DNA of 56,604 nucleotides from an uncultured Prevotellaceae bacterium (GCA_902799765.1 CADCBZ010000019.1:1-56604), one strand, 5' to 3'; numbered from the stretch's first letter, positions 1 to 8,161 are shown. Made by a program: numbers and translations. Notes: generated by a model from the letters alone, not told the origin.

Positions 1-91
1 GAATTGCATGTGAGCCTTGATTTCCTACCCGATTCGAGATAATTTATTTCAGTTTTTTTTCTTGACTGGCTTATAATTCGAGATTTTTATA

Positions 92-99
92 TACATTTG
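92..99 (+). promoter_or_regulatory. Putative -7 box for the UbiA-family gene
   Basis: TACATTTG fits the Bacteroidetes -7 consensus TAnnTTTG and ends five bases before the ATG at 105, so the transcript would have almost no leader. No convincing TTG -33 box lies at the usual distance; the nearest TTG is at 62-64. The upstream 90 bases also hold ATTCGAGAT twice (32-40 and 76-84), of unknown meaning. Confidence 0.35.
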
Positions 100-104
100 T
101 ACCC

Positions 105-983
105 ATGTTTCACTACATTCAACTGTTACGCCCGCTGCAATGGCTGAAGAACATGTTTGTCTTTGCGCCGATTTTCTTCAGCAACAACCTGTTGAAGCCA
201 GAATTCTTCTGGCCCACATTGGTGGTGTTTGCCTCTTTCTGTCTGGTTTCGAGTAGCATCTATTGCTTCAACGATCTGAGGGATGTGGAGGCAGATCGTC
301 TGCATCCGAAGAAATGCCATCGCCCGATAGCCTCAGGGAAAGTGTCTGTCAAAGGCGGTTACGCGATGATGATACTCAGTATGCTTGGTGCCTTGGCACT
401 CATACCATTGGCCCAGAGTCCCAACACACCTTATTTATTTATGGTAGTGGTGGGGTACTGGCTGATGAACCTTGCCTATTGCATCCGTCTGAAGCAGATT
501 GCCATCTTGGATGTGTCAATTATCGCTGTTGGTTTTGTGATGCGTGTGTTGGCAGGTGGTCTGATAACAGACATCTGGATCTCCCACTGGCTGGTGATGA
601 TGACCTTCCTTGTGACCCTTTTCCTGGCCTTCACCAAGCGCAACGACGATTATCGTATCTACGAACAGACGGGCACCAAACCTCGCGTCTCAATAACAGG
701 CTATAACAAGACCTTTATTAATGAGGCCACAGCCATCATCGCTTCTGTCACACTGGTTTGCTACATCATGTACACCATGTCGCCTGAGGTTATCCAGCGT
801 ATGGGCACCCGTTATGTCTATCTCACCAGCGCTTGGGCACTACTTGGTTTATTGCGCTATCTGCAGAATATGATTGTCTATGGTCTTAGTGGTTCCCCCA
901 CGAAAAGCCTCGTGAAAGACCATTTCATCCAGTTCTGCATCCTCGGCTGGATTGCCTCGTTCTTCGTGATAATATATTTGTAA
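105..983 (+). CDS. UbiA-family prenyltransferase, likely decaprenyl-phosphate phosphoribosyltransferase
   Basis: This 292-residue integral membrane protein belongs to the UbiA superfamily. The Asp-rich site FNDLRDVEADRLHP (residues 55-68) and the following KKCHRPIASG match the decaprenyl-phosphate phosphoribose synthase branch, which transfers phosphoribose from PRPP to a polyprenyl phosphate. The second polar loop TKRNDDYR near residue 178 fits the second metal/substrate site. About eight or nine hydrophobic segments are visible. A homologue of this branch makes the lipid-linked pentose donor for cell-envelope glycans in mycobacteria; here the product would feed glycan assembly, which is inferred from the glycosyltransferases downstream. 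Base composition is normal for the genome, unlike the AT-rich gene that follows. A decayed copy of its 3' third lies at 2101-2274. Substrate assignment is by family resemblance only. Confidence 0.8.
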   Translation: MFHYIQLLRPLQWLKNMFVFAPIFFSNNLLKPEFFWPTLVVFASFCLVSSSIYCFNDLRDVEADRLHPKKCHRPIASGKVSVKGGYAMMILSMLGALALIPLAQSPNTPYLFMVVVGYWLMNLAYCIRLKQIAILDVSIIAVGFVMRVLAGGLITDIWISHWLVMMTFLVTLFLAFTKRNDDYRIYEQTGTKPRVSITGYNKTFINEATAIIASVTLVCYIMYTMSPEVIQRMGTRYVYLTSAWALLGLLRYLQNMIVYGLSGSPTKSLVKDHFIQFCILGWIASFFVIIYL

Positions 984-1021
984 TTGTTGATTTGACTCAT
1001 ATTTTATTTATTTGTGTTATT

Positions 1022-2068
1022 ATGAAAATTTTATACATTGGTCCACAGATGAAAAATCCCCGTAATGGTGGTGATAGAATTGAAAATCGAAATCAGAGTC
1101 TCTTAGAAAGGGTATCTGAAGGTAACATAGTTTATTTTACACCTGATTTTAGTTATAATTCCATTTGGAAAAGACTAAATGTATATATAGGTTATACGGT
1201 TGCGAAGAAAATTGAGCTAAATAAAATATTGAATTCAAATCATTTTGACTTAATCTTTGTTTCTCAATCGCTTTATGGAGGATATGTAAAATTGATTAGG
1301 AAGGCATATGAGATCCCAATTATTACTTTCTTTCATAATGTTGAATTGGATTATTTTAAAACATTCAAGGATAATTATAGTATTAAAGGACTGTATTATT
1401 TTATTAAAGTCATTTTGTCTGAATATATTTCTGTAAAGCTGTCAACAAAGATTATTGCTATGAATGAAAGGGATTCTTATGGTTTGTATAAGTATTACAA
1501 AAGGAAAGCCGATTTTCTTTTGCCAACTTCTTTTGAAGATACTTCGTACAAGCTAAAAACTGTAAAGCAGGATATAGATTATTTGTTTGTTGGATCATGC
1601 TTTCGTGCCAATACGGAAGGTTTACAATGGTTTATTGACAATGTGATGCCCCATGTCAGAGGTTCATTATATATTATAGGCAATGGTATGCATAAATTTA
1701 ATTTTCTAAACTTATCTAGTCGTATACAAATAAAAGGTTTTGTAGATAATGTCGCAGATTATTATAATAGAGCAAAAATAGTTATTTCTCCTATTTTTTC
1801 TGGTTCGGGTATGAAAACAAAAACTGCAGAAGCTCTTATGTTTGGCAAGATAATTATTGGAACACAAGAAGCATTTGAAGGTTATATAATTAATCCTGAT
1901 TGTATGATACTATGTAATACAAAAGATGAATTTATAGAAAAGCTCAATTCTTTTGATATTTCAAAAGAATATCCTCAAAATATGGTTGCCAGACAACATT
2001 TTTTAGATAATTATAGTGATGAAAGTATGTATCAAAGATTATATCATTTTTTAAAATATTTATACTAA
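1022..2068 (+). CDS. Family 4-type glycosyltransferase (GT-B fold), AT-rich
   Basis: The protein is a 348-residue GT-B glycosyltransferase. It starts with the Rossmann strand MKILYIGPQ and a glycine-containing loop (PRNGGDRIE), has an acceptor domain with FHNVELDYF, and a donor domain with LFVGSCFRANTEGLQWF and the nucleotide-sugar binding segment SGSGMKTKTAEALMFGK. It lacks the strict E-x7-E motif of its neighbours and resembles the variant GT4 proteins with a GSGMK-EA motif. I chose the ATG at 1022 because the family's N-terminal beta strand begins there; an in-frame ATG at 992 would add ten unrelated residues. The gene is strikingly AT-rich compared with ubiA just upstream, and it lies between ubiA and a decayed ubiA fragment, so recent acquisition is likely. 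Donor and acceptor cannot be told from sequence. Confidence 0.75.
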   Translation: MKILYIGPQMKNPRNGGDRIENRNQSLLERVSEGNIVYFTPDFSYNSIWKRLNVYIGYTVAKKIELNKILNSNHFDLIFVSQSLYGGYVKLIRKAYEIPIITFFHNVELDYFKTFKDNYSIKGLYYFIKVILSEYISVKLSTKIIAMNERDSYGLYKYYKRKADFLLPTSFEDTSYKLKTVKQDIDYLFVGSCFRANTEGLQWFIDNVMPHVRGSLYIIGNGMHKFNFLNLSSRIQIKGFVDNVADYYNRAKIVISPIFSGSGMKTKTAEALMFGKIIIGTQEAFEGYIINPDCMILCNTKDEFIEKLNSFDISKEYPQNMVARQHFLDNYSDESMYQRLYHFLKYLY

Positions 2069-2100
2069 TATATTTTTACTTGGTACTTAGAATAATAGGT

Positions 2101-2274
2101 GCTTTATTGTTGCCATCATTTCTCCTGTTACACAGGTTTGCTATATCATGTACACCATGTTGCCAGAGGTGTGATAGAGCGCATGTGTACCCGCTATGTC
2201 TATCTCACTAGTGGTTGAGTACAGGCCGGCCTTTCAGAACATGATCGTCTATGGCCTCAGCGGTTCCCACGAAA
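2101..2274 (+). pseudogene. Decayed 3' fragment of a second ubiA-type gene
   Basis: This stretch aligns by eye with 709-903 of the intact UbiA gene. Shared blocks include GCCATCAT, AGGTTTGCTATATCATGTAC against TGGTTTGCTACATCATGTAC, TATGTCTATCTCAC, and TCTATGG(C/T)CT(C/T)AG(C/T)GGTTCCC. Many differences are synonymous third positions. Small deletions and stops (for example GTGTGATAGAG) break the frame. It therefore looks like a once-functional divergent copy that decayed, not a fresh duplication. It ends abruptly at about 2274, where an unrelated coding remnant begins. Confidence 0.75.
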
Positions 2275-2275
2275 A

Positions 2276-2629
2276 TTAGAGTCATCAGCAGACTTGGCTT
2301 CTATCCAGCCATTCATCTATCGTTCTGAGGGTAATCAGAATTGGGAGGTTCATATCCCGATGGAGGCTCCAACCACTAAAATGAATACCAGTTACTTCGG
2401 TAAGGGAGATGATCGCTCTAATCCTGCCGATGGATCGTATTTTGTACGTCAAGGCAATTATCCATTTGGCTTCTACCTAAAAAATGCTGACATCAGCGCA
2501 TTCGAAGAGACAATTCTGAAGCGAGAGAATGAAAGCAAATCTATCGACCAGTTCTTCCCAGGTTTCTTAGAGTGGTCAACTTCAGGTGGAACGACAAATC
2601 AGGATTGGTATCTCAGACCTAAGGAGTAA
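2276..2629 (+). pseudogene. Stranded C-terminal fragment of a LruC/DUF4842-domain protein
   Basis: An open frame of about 117 codons without a good start (only TTG at 2294) encodes PFIYRSEG, EVHIPMEAPTTK, YFGKGDDRSNPADGSYF, NYPFGFYL and FLEWSTSGGTTNQDWYL. These match, in order, the C-terminal LruC/DUF4842 domain of Bacteroidetes extracellular proteins, whose pattern includes E-(I/V)-H-(L/I)-P, PT, FG-DDxS, YY-N-P and a final W-SGG-WY. Such proteins are normally several hundred residues with a signal peptide; only the end is present. The frame joins directly to the ubiA remnant. It is most likely non-functional debris from a deletion or rearrangement. Confidence 0.65.
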
Positions 2630-2646
2630 AAAAGTTATACACAAAT

Positions 2647-2683
2647 ATTTATGCGCAACTTCAAGGCAAAGTTGCGCATAAAT
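2647..2683. terminator. Strong hairpin, probable bidirectional terminator
   Basis: ATTTATGCGCAACTT (2647-2661) and AAGTTGCGCATAAAT (2669-2683) form a perfect 15-base-pair stem with a seven-base loop. It sits between the rightward LruC remnant and the 3' end of the leftward acyltransferase, overlapping the first base of that gene's stop codon. The position fits termination of convergent transcripts; a strong U-tract is absent beyond the stem itself. Confidence 0.6.
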
Positions 2684-3711
2684 TACATATGGTAAATGTT
2701 CCGTTCCTTTTGATAATTTACCCCAAAGAGATAGTGACCAAGAAAATGATTGAGGCGAATCACATAGCTGGTAATTAAGGTTACACTTAAGACTAATAGT
2801 GAGATACATAGAATCACGACAAACTCAATTACACTACTGTCATATCCTTGTAACTGATCTGCATAACACAATAAGAAACGTGGCAGGAAGAAATAATGAA
2901 GCAGATATATATCTAAGGTCCGCGTTCCAACATACTGTAAAGGCCTTGACAGATGAATACGCTGAAGCCAAGAAACAGAAAAACGGAAGAAACTGAATAC
3001 TATTATCATGCCAGTGATACCTCCCACATAAAACCTCAACATCTCATATATAAGATGATTCTTGTGGGGCGTTGAGGCCACAAAGGCAAATACTGCCGTA
3101 ATAACAAGTATAACAGCAGGTTTGTCTGTCCATCGGGTAAACGCATCAAAATGCCTTCTTACCCATGCACCAATATAGAAGAATAGGAAGTATCTCCACA
3201 CGACAACACTCAGAAAACCCAGCAGCTTGATAGCAGATAATTGCCAACCAACGGCTAAAGACAGAATCGCATAATAATACCGAGCATAAATGAATGATCC
3301 TAAGGTTATCAACAAAGCGACTCCGAAGTCCCATTTCCTAAAAAGCCTAACTGCCAACATATAGAGGATGAAAAACTCAAAAAGGACAAACGTAAACCAG
3401 TAACCACCTTTCAGAGCCCCCAATTGATGAAAGAACTCTGGTGGTGGAGCCAACAAAAAGAGAAAAATGAATGTGGGTACTAACTGTACCATCATCTTTC
3501 GGCGGGCAACCTTCCAAAACGGTTTTCGAGCCATTGTCTCAAACAGCCAGCCGCTGATGAAAAAGAAGGATGGCAGGCGAAACAGGAAAAACACCGCATT
3601 GAACCCCAACAAGGAATCGCCAAAACAGAAATGACAAATATGCGAATAGACCACGAGAATCATTGTGAATCCTCGCATCGCATCAATATATTCTATCCTC
3701 TGTTTTGCCAT
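2683..3711 (-). CDS. Membrane O-acyltransferase (acyltransferase 3 family)
   Basis: The 342-residue protein has about ten hydrophobic segments and the acyltransferase-3 N-terminus: RIEYIDAMRGF (residues 5-15) followed by the conserved helix with catalytic-type histidine in VVYSHICHF (His24), then FRLPSFFFISGWLF. Family members transfer acyl groups, often acetyl, to sugars of capsule, O-antigen or exopolysaccharide, or succinyl groups; the neighbours here favour a surface glycan as acceptor. The ATG at 3711 lies eight bases after a TATCTTTG box on the same strand. The gene is divergent from a second acyltransferase-3 gene at 3794, with an 82-base spacer carrying both promoters. The exact acyl group and sugar are unknown. 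Confidence 0.8.
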   Translation of the reverse strand: MAKQRIEYIDAMRGFTMILVVYSHICHFCFGDSLLGFNAVFFLFRLPSFFFISGWLFETMARKPFWKVARRKMMVQLVPTFIFLFLLAPPPEFFHQLGALKGGYWFTFVLFEFFILYMLAVRLFRKWDFGVALLITLGSFIYARYYYAILSLAVGWQLSAIKLLGFLSVVVWRYFLFFYIGAWVRRHFDAFTRWTDKPAVILVITAVFAFVASTPHKNHLIYEMLRFYVGGITGMIIVFSFFRFSVSWLQRIHLSRPLQYVGTRTLDIYLLHYFFLPRFLLCYADQLQGYDSSVIEFVVILCISLLVLSVTLITSYVIRLNHFLGHYLFGVNYQKERNIYHM

Positions 3712-3719
3712 TATGCTTG

Positions 3720-3727
3720 CAAAGATA
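3720..3727 (-). promoter_or_regulatory. -7 box for the leftward acyltransferase
   Basis: On the minus strand TATCTTTG is followed eight bases later by the ATG at 3711, leaving a very short leader. The paired -33 element is weak. Confidence 0.5.
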
Positions 3728-3757
3728 CAGAATTATTCACAATATATCATCAATAAA

Positions 3758-3789
3758 TTTGTTTTTTTACTCACTTAATCGTATCTTTG
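3758..3789 (+). promoter_or_regulatory. Promoter for the rightward acyltransferase, probably leaderless
   Basis: TTTG at 3758-3761 and TATCTTTG at 3782-3789 are 20 bases apart, matching the Bacteroidetes -33/-7 arrangement. The ATG at 3794 begins four bases after the -7 box, so the expected transcription start falls at or beside the A of the start codon. Confidence 0.6.
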
Positions 3790-3793
3790 CATC

Positions 3794-4840
3794 ATGAAAG
3801 AGAGAATAATTTGGATAGATTGGGCTAAGGCACTGGCAGTATGCTGCGTGGTATTCTGCCATCTGCCGCAATCGCAGGATTGGTTCTACTATCGATACCT
3901 ACAGGCTGATATCATTACCATTTTCTTCTTTATTTCCGGCTATTTGAAAAAAGATCATGGTAGCGACAAGGCTAACTGGCAAAAATACTGGCATAGCCTA
4001 ATCCTACCCTACCTCCTCTATAATGCCATCGTCTATCCTTATTGGCTGGTTAAGTTCTACATGCTCAATGGTGGTATGCCAGATCTCTTCCAAGCCATGC
4101 GCCCTATCATGGGCGCTCTACTCTTCGAACATGAGAATGCCTTCTGCGAACCGCTTAACGGTCCGCTTTGGTATCTACCTGCTATCCTCTTCATGCACAT
4201 CACTATCGATTTGTGCAGAAAGGCCAAACACCAGCATGCCATTATGATTTCATTATGTATTCTCTCCGTCATTCTCTATGCCGCCAATAAATACTACTAT
4301 TTTGTCCCCAGCCTGACACCGATGGGTATCCTCAGGCGCTTACCTTATTATTATATAGGCTACGTTATGGGACAGAAACAATTATTCAGAAGCACCAAGC
4401 CAAGCCGTGACCTGATTGGTTGCATATTCTGTTTAAGCATCAGCATCCTGTTTTTCCATTGGCACCTCCAGGCTTTCGAAGCAGGACAATACATCCTGCA
4501 TATTGTCCTCTTCTATCCTGTAAACATTGGTTTCCTCTTTGGTGTACTCTATAGTTGCAAGGTGCTCAACAGTTGCAAATCCGCAGTCATCACCGACCTC
4601 TCTATTGGTACATTAGTGATTATCGGACTCCACATGATACCTATTACTGTCACAAATTATGTACTTATGAATTTGCTCCATACTCATAGTACGATTTGCT
4701 ACCATTGGTATGAAGCTTTACCTGTTACAATCATCATAGTAGCAATTCTCTACCCTATTATGCCTTTTGCAAAAAGACACGCTCAATTACTTCTTGGGAA
4801 AAAGACGTCTGCTCAAACAGCGTCTTCCACTGAGGCATGA
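3794..4840 (+). CDS. Membrane O-acyltransferase (acyltransferase 3 family)
   Basis: This 348-residue protein carries the acyltransferase-3 pattern: RIIWIDWAKALAV (residues 4-16), the helix with CVVFCHLP (His23), and FFFISGYL, followed by about nine more hydrophobic segments. It resembles the fucose/xylose and general sugar acetyltransferase branch of this family. It would act in the inner membrane to modify a glycan or lipid-linked sugar, inferred from the surrounding glycosyltransferase genes. Its last 83 bases overlap, in antisense, the 3' end of the convergent glycosyltransferase at 4758-5909, so the polar tail KKTSAQTASSTEA is encoded opposite that gene. Translation signals are minimal because the promoter box lies four bases before the ATG. 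Acceptor unknown. Confidence 0.8.
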   Translation: MKERIIWIDWAKALAVCCVVFCHLPQSQDWFYYRYLQADIITIFFFISGYLKKDHGSDKANWQKYWHSLILPYLLYNAIVYPYWLVKFYMLNGGMPDLFQAMRPIMGALLFEHENAFCEPLNGPLWYLPAILFMHITIDLCRKAKHQHAIMISLCILSVILYAANKYYYFVPSLTPMGILRRLPYYYIGYVMGQKQLFRSTKPSRDLIGCIFCLSISILFFHWHLQAFEAGQYILHIVLFYPVNIGFLFGVLYSCKVLNSCKSAVITDLSIGTLVIIGLHMIPITVTNYVLMNLLHTHSTICYHWYEALPVTIIIVAILYPIMPFAKRHAQLLLGKKTSAQTASSTEA

Positions 4841-5909
4841 TTTGTTTTGCTTCAAATCTACGAGAAGTTATACTTGCAGCCCTTCCCATTTGACTACGCA
4901 GGGTGCCATCTGACATCAATTGGCAAAGTCTATCAGCAAAAGCCTGTTGATCATTATTCTGAATCAAAAAGCCATCATTTCCATCTGAAAGGATTGAAGA
5001 AGGGCCAAAAGGGGAATTGTAAGTTACGACAGGCAAACCACAGCTCATAGCCTCTGGTATCACCAAACCAAAAGGCTCGAATAATGAAGTAGAAGCCAAA
5101 ACAGAACTCTCGCGATAAGCATCAAAGATACGGTTTGTTGGCTGATGGATATGGATATTCATATTGAGGGAATTGACTATATTCTCTACTTCCTGCAACT
5201 GTTCACCTTCACCATAGATGTCCAAATGCCAATCTTGAAATATAGGATAGACTTTTTGCCAAATCTTGATCATTTCAATTGGACGTTTTTGATAATCCAA
5301 ACGTCCTACCCAGATAACCCTCTTGTTTTCCAATGATGATAATTGACCATCATTCAAATGAACCATATTTGGAACCACTTCCACATGCGGGTGAAACTTT
5401 CTCCATTCTAAAGCATCATTTTCAGTCAATGCCACAACATAGGCAGCATGCTTCAAGCCACTCAATAATAGTTTTGCGACCAGTCGCTGACGAATGTTTT
5501 TCCCATCTAATGTTCTGGAACAAATCGAGTGGGACTCTACCACCAAAGGAATCTCGCCCTTGACCTTTGCAATAGAACAAACAGGATCTGCAGTTGTGCA
5601 GACAATCACATCTGGATGTATCTCATGGATTTGTTCAGATAATCGTTTTTCAAAAAGTCTAGTTCTTTGCCATCTATCCCAAAGCCGTCGAAAACCAGAA
5701 TAACGATACTGCTTATAAAACTGTATGCCCAGATCTTCTAAATGTACATGATCTTCTAAATGATATGGAACGATATGGCCACCTTGATCTGTTGTCAACA
5801 TGTAGACATCATACCCACACATATTGGCGAAGTAGTTCATCTTGTCCACCAACACCCGTTCGATACCCCCCCAAACGGCCAAGGAGCGAAATGTATAGAG
5901 AAGCCTCAT
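4758..5909 (-). CDS. Family 4 glycosyltransferase (GG-ER / PFGP subgroup)
   Basis: The 383-residue GT-B enzyme starts with MRLLYTFRSLAVWGGIERVLVD, the acceptor-domain glycine loop shared by several proteins in this locus. The donor domain begins at VIWVGRLDYQKRP, and the nucleotide-sugar site is FEPFGLVIPEAMSCGLPVV, containing E-x7-E, followed by the NSPFGP signature found in its paralogues. It is a retaining transferase by family. Its ATG overlaps the stop of the upstream family 2 gene in a four-base ATGA arrangement (5906-5909), so the two are translationally coupled and probably act on consecutive sugars. It converges with, and overlaps by 83 bases, the acyltransferase at 3794-4840. Sugar specificity cannot be read from sequence. 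Confidence 0.85.
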   Translation of the reverse strand: MRLLYTFRSLAVWGGIERVLVDKMNYFANMCGYDVYMLTTDQGGHIVPYHLEDHVHLEDLGIQFYKQYRYSGFRRLWDRWQRTRLFEKRLSEQIHEIHPDVIVCTTADPVCSIAKVKGEIPLVVESHSICSRTLDGKNIRQRLVAKLLLSGLKHAAYVVALTENDALEWRKFHPHVEVVPNMVHLNDGQLSSLENKRVIWVGRLDYQKRPIEMIKIWQKVYPIFQDWHLDIYGEGEQLQEVENIVNSLNMNIHIHQPTNRIFDAYRESSVLASTSLFEPFGLVIPEAMSCGLPVVTYNSPFGPSSILSDGNDGFLIQNNDQQAFADRLCQLMSDGTLRSQMGRAASITSRRFEAKQIMPQWKTLFEQTSFSQEVIERVFLQKA

Positions 5910-6763
5910 TTCTTTACCATATTATCTTCAGAATCATCGTAATGGTCTGTTTTATAGAAAATGCGAGTAATTCCTTTACCTTGAATCTTCACATGATCTA
6001 CAAAACTATTCCATAAAGACTGCTCGCCAATCGTACCATACCCAGTTACAGGACGTGCTTGACGATGATACAGAAAAGCAATCTTTCCATAAGGTTTTAA
6101 TGCCAAAGCCAATGAACCATCTTCACCTCTTCGGATATCTGTCCGGATTCTAACCTGACGGGCAAAATCTGTTTTAAAGGCAAATACCATTCCCCGAACA
6201 CACAACTCTGGTCGTTTAAAATGCTGTACAAATAAAAACACATCACGAATTAATTCAAAAAAGAACAAACCTATTTGCGAATGACTTTTATCTGAAAAGA
6301 AACTCCAAAAAGCACTGACGCAAGACACGTCAGGTTTTAACAGTTTTTTCATCATCAAATCTACATAATTCTTAGGATAGACAGTATCAGCATCAATACA
6401 AAAATAATATTTCCCACGAGCATAATCTAAGCCACATTTTCTTGCATAGCCAGGACTCTGTTTCATTTCATTATAGTATTGAACTCCAAGCATTTTAAAA
6501 ACATCTTCTGTTCTATCATTTGAATTGTTATTTACACCTATTATCTCCACAGGATAAGCCAACTGCAATTCACTCAATGACCAAAGGCATGATGCAAGCC
6601 TACACTCTTCATTATATGCTATCACCACAATACTAATCAAGGGGTTATCACTCTGCATTCCAGACAATCGGGAACGAATGTCTTCAATTATAACTCGAGG
6701 GATCTCACAGAATGGTTTCCCGTAGACAGCCAAATATTTATCATACCACTTTCTCATAAACAT
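5906..6763 (-). CDS. Family 2 glycosyltransferase (GT-A fold)
   Basis: This 285-residue protein has the GT2 core: LISIVVIAYNEECRLASCL, the turn VEIIGVNNNSND, and the metal-binding DAD motif in YYFCIDADTVYPKNY. A later segment, RRGEDGSLALAL, resembles the ED catalytic-base region. It would add one sugar from a nucleotide donor on the cytoplasmic side. The open frame extends to 6838, but a TATCTTTG promoter box on the same strand lies at 6806-6813, inside that extension, so translation must begin downstream. The ATG at 6763 or the one at 6757 (MRKWYDKYL) is the likely start. It is the first gene of a two-gene unit with the family 4 enzyme at 4758-5909. Confidence 0.8.
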   Translation of the reverse strand: MFMRKWYDKYLAVYGKPFCEIPRVIIEDIRSRLSGMQSDNPLISIVVIAYNEECRLASCLWSLSELQLAYPVEIIGVNNNSNDRTEDVFKMLGVQYYNEMKQSPGYARKCGLDYARGKYYFCIDADTVYPKNYVDLMMKKLLKPDVSCVSAFWSFFSDKSHSQIGLFFFELIRDVFLFVQHFKRPELCVRGMVFAFKTDFARQVRIRTDIRRGEDGSLALALKPYGKIAFLYHRQARPVTGYGTIGEQSLWNSFVDHVKIQGKGITRIFYKTDHYDDSEDNMVKK

Positions 6764-6805
6764 ACAAATCTTTATCGACTCAGTAATTATTACTATATTA
6801 TGACG

Positions 6806-6813
6806 CAAAGATA
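6806..6813 (-). promoter_or_regulatory. -7 box for the two-gene glycosyltransferase unit
   Basis: TATCTTTG on the minus strand lies about 43 bases before the ATG at 6763. A TTG at 6836-6838 is a possible -33 element with slightly long spacing. Its position rules out the longest open frame as the true coding start. Confidence 0.55.
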
Positions 6814-6919
6814 ACAAAAAAATGAAAAGATGACTCAAAAAGGAGAAAAAAATATGGAATTATATCTATTAATTTGTATTTTTGCGGGAAAATGTTATTA
6901 TTTGTAATGGATTTAAGCA

Positions 6920-8041
6920 TCAATATACCATTGATTCCATGAATTCTTTCCACATAGGCATAATAATTTCTGGCCTATAGCGCTGTACATATGTAACACC
7001 TGTTCTGCCCATTTTTTTTCGCAGTTCGATATCCTCTATCAACTGACACACTCTATCAGCAAAAATGAATATATCACGATTTTCCACAAGGAAACCATTC
7101 TCACCATTTACTATTTGCTCACCAGGTCCAAAAGGACAGTTAAATGCCACAACAGGTAATCCACAAGACATTGCTTCACCAATAACCAAGCTAAATGACT
7201 CGTAATATGAAGCTATTATAAATATAGAGCTTTCAATATAGTGCTTATATATATCAGATGTTGGAGGGTGACATTTAATATTGTAATCGTAATGACTAAT
7301 AACATCATTTAAGAAATCCTCATATACTCCCTTACCATACAATTCCAAACTCCAGTCGGGATGTCGTTTATTCACCAATTTCCATATTTCTACTAGATCA
7401 GGAATTGCCTTCTGATAAAAAAAGCGACCAACATAAATCACCTGTTTATGCTCCAAGGAACTATATATCCCCTTTAGATTAAAATGGATAAAATTGGGTA
7501 TTACCACTACGTGATTATGAATAGTTCGCCACAAATTCGCATCTCCTTCAGTAAGAGATACTACACTATCAGCCTTCATTATTCTATGCTTTTGTAATCT
7601 ATACTTCCAACGATTTTTAAAAGAATTTTTTGGCAAATCCATTATATAATCATATCCACCATGTGATTCTATTATTAGTCGAGCATTTCCCTTCGTCTTC
7701 AATAAATGATTAATGGGGCCGATTGTCGTCGTAATAATAATATCCGGTTTCAAATTATCTATATAATCCTTCAGCTTATACCTAAAAAGAGTCAAGCGTT
7801 TAAACTTGTCCCACAATCCATGAAGGCCGCGATATCTATATGATAGATAAGTCATGATACCCAAATCTGTGTATTCGACTCTATCGTCTATTTGAAATGG
7901 CATTTCATGACAACCTTGATTATATGTCAATAAGAAAACCTTCTCATTATAATTATTGACAAGATAGTTCATCTTCTCAATAAGGATGCGCTCAACACCA
8001 CCATAAATAGTCAAATGTTCATAAACATACAAAATCTTCAT
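6920..8041 (-). CDS. Family 4 glycosyltransferase (GG-ER / PFGP subgroup)
   Basis: The 373-residue enzyme begins MKILYVYEHLTIYGGVERIL, directly comparable with its paralogues at 4758, 9621 and 10855. The acceptor domain contains TYNQGCHEMPF and IIIESHGG-type segments; the donor domain starts at VIYVGRFFYQKAIPDL and carries YESFSLVIGEAMSCGLPVV with E-x7-E, followed by NCPFGP. I chose the ATG at 8041; the frame remains open to 8155, but the extra 38 residues are AT-rich, hydrophobic and not part of the family. It is transcribed alone, divergently from the family 2 gene at 8212. The role is transfer of one sugar during surface-glycan assembly; donor and linkage unknown. Confidence 0.85.
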   Translation of the reverse strand: MKILYVYEHLTIYGGVERILIEKMNYLVNNYNEKVFLLTYNQGCHEMPFQIDDRVEYTDLGIMTYLSYRYRGLHGLWDKFKRLTLFRYKLKDYIDNLKPDIIITTTIGPINHLLKTKGNARLIIESHGGYDYIMDLPKNSFKNRWKYRLQKHRIMKADSVVSLTEGDANLWRTIHNHVVVIPNFIHFNLKGIYSSLEHKQVIYVGRFFYQKAIPDLVEIWKLVNKRHPDWSLELYGKGVYEDFLNDVISHYDYNIKCHPPTSDIYKHYIESSIFIIASYYESFSLVIGEAMSCGLPVVAFNCPFGPGEQIVNGENGFLVENRDIFIFADRVCQLIEDIELRKKMGRTGVTYVQRYRPEIIMPMWKEFMESMVY

Positions 8042-8091
8042 ACACTTAATCATTATTACCAAATAAACCCAATAGTAAATGGTATCGGCTA

Positions 8092-8099
8092 CAAAATTA
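8092..8099 (-). promoter_or_regulatory. Possible -7 box for the glycosyltransferase ending at 6920
   Basis: TAATTTTG on the minus strand lies about 50 bases before the ATG at 8041. A similar box occurs near 8153-8160, so the choice between them is uncertain in this very AT-rich spacer. Confidence 0.35.
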
Positions 8100-8161
8100 A
8101 AAAAAAAAATTAAAATATCGATTATTTGACCCCAAAAAAGAATTTTTCCGATCAAAATTAC

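Noticed and set aside
2294-2629. Intact small gene of 111 codons
   Set aside because: It matches only the C-terminal domain of much longer exported proteins, has no signal peptide and no good start, and follows a pseudogene directly; treated as a remnant.
6764-6838. N-terminal extension of the family 2 glycosyltransferase as a membrane anchor
   Set aside because: The extension contains its own gene's promoter box (6806-6813), so it cannot be translated from that transcript.
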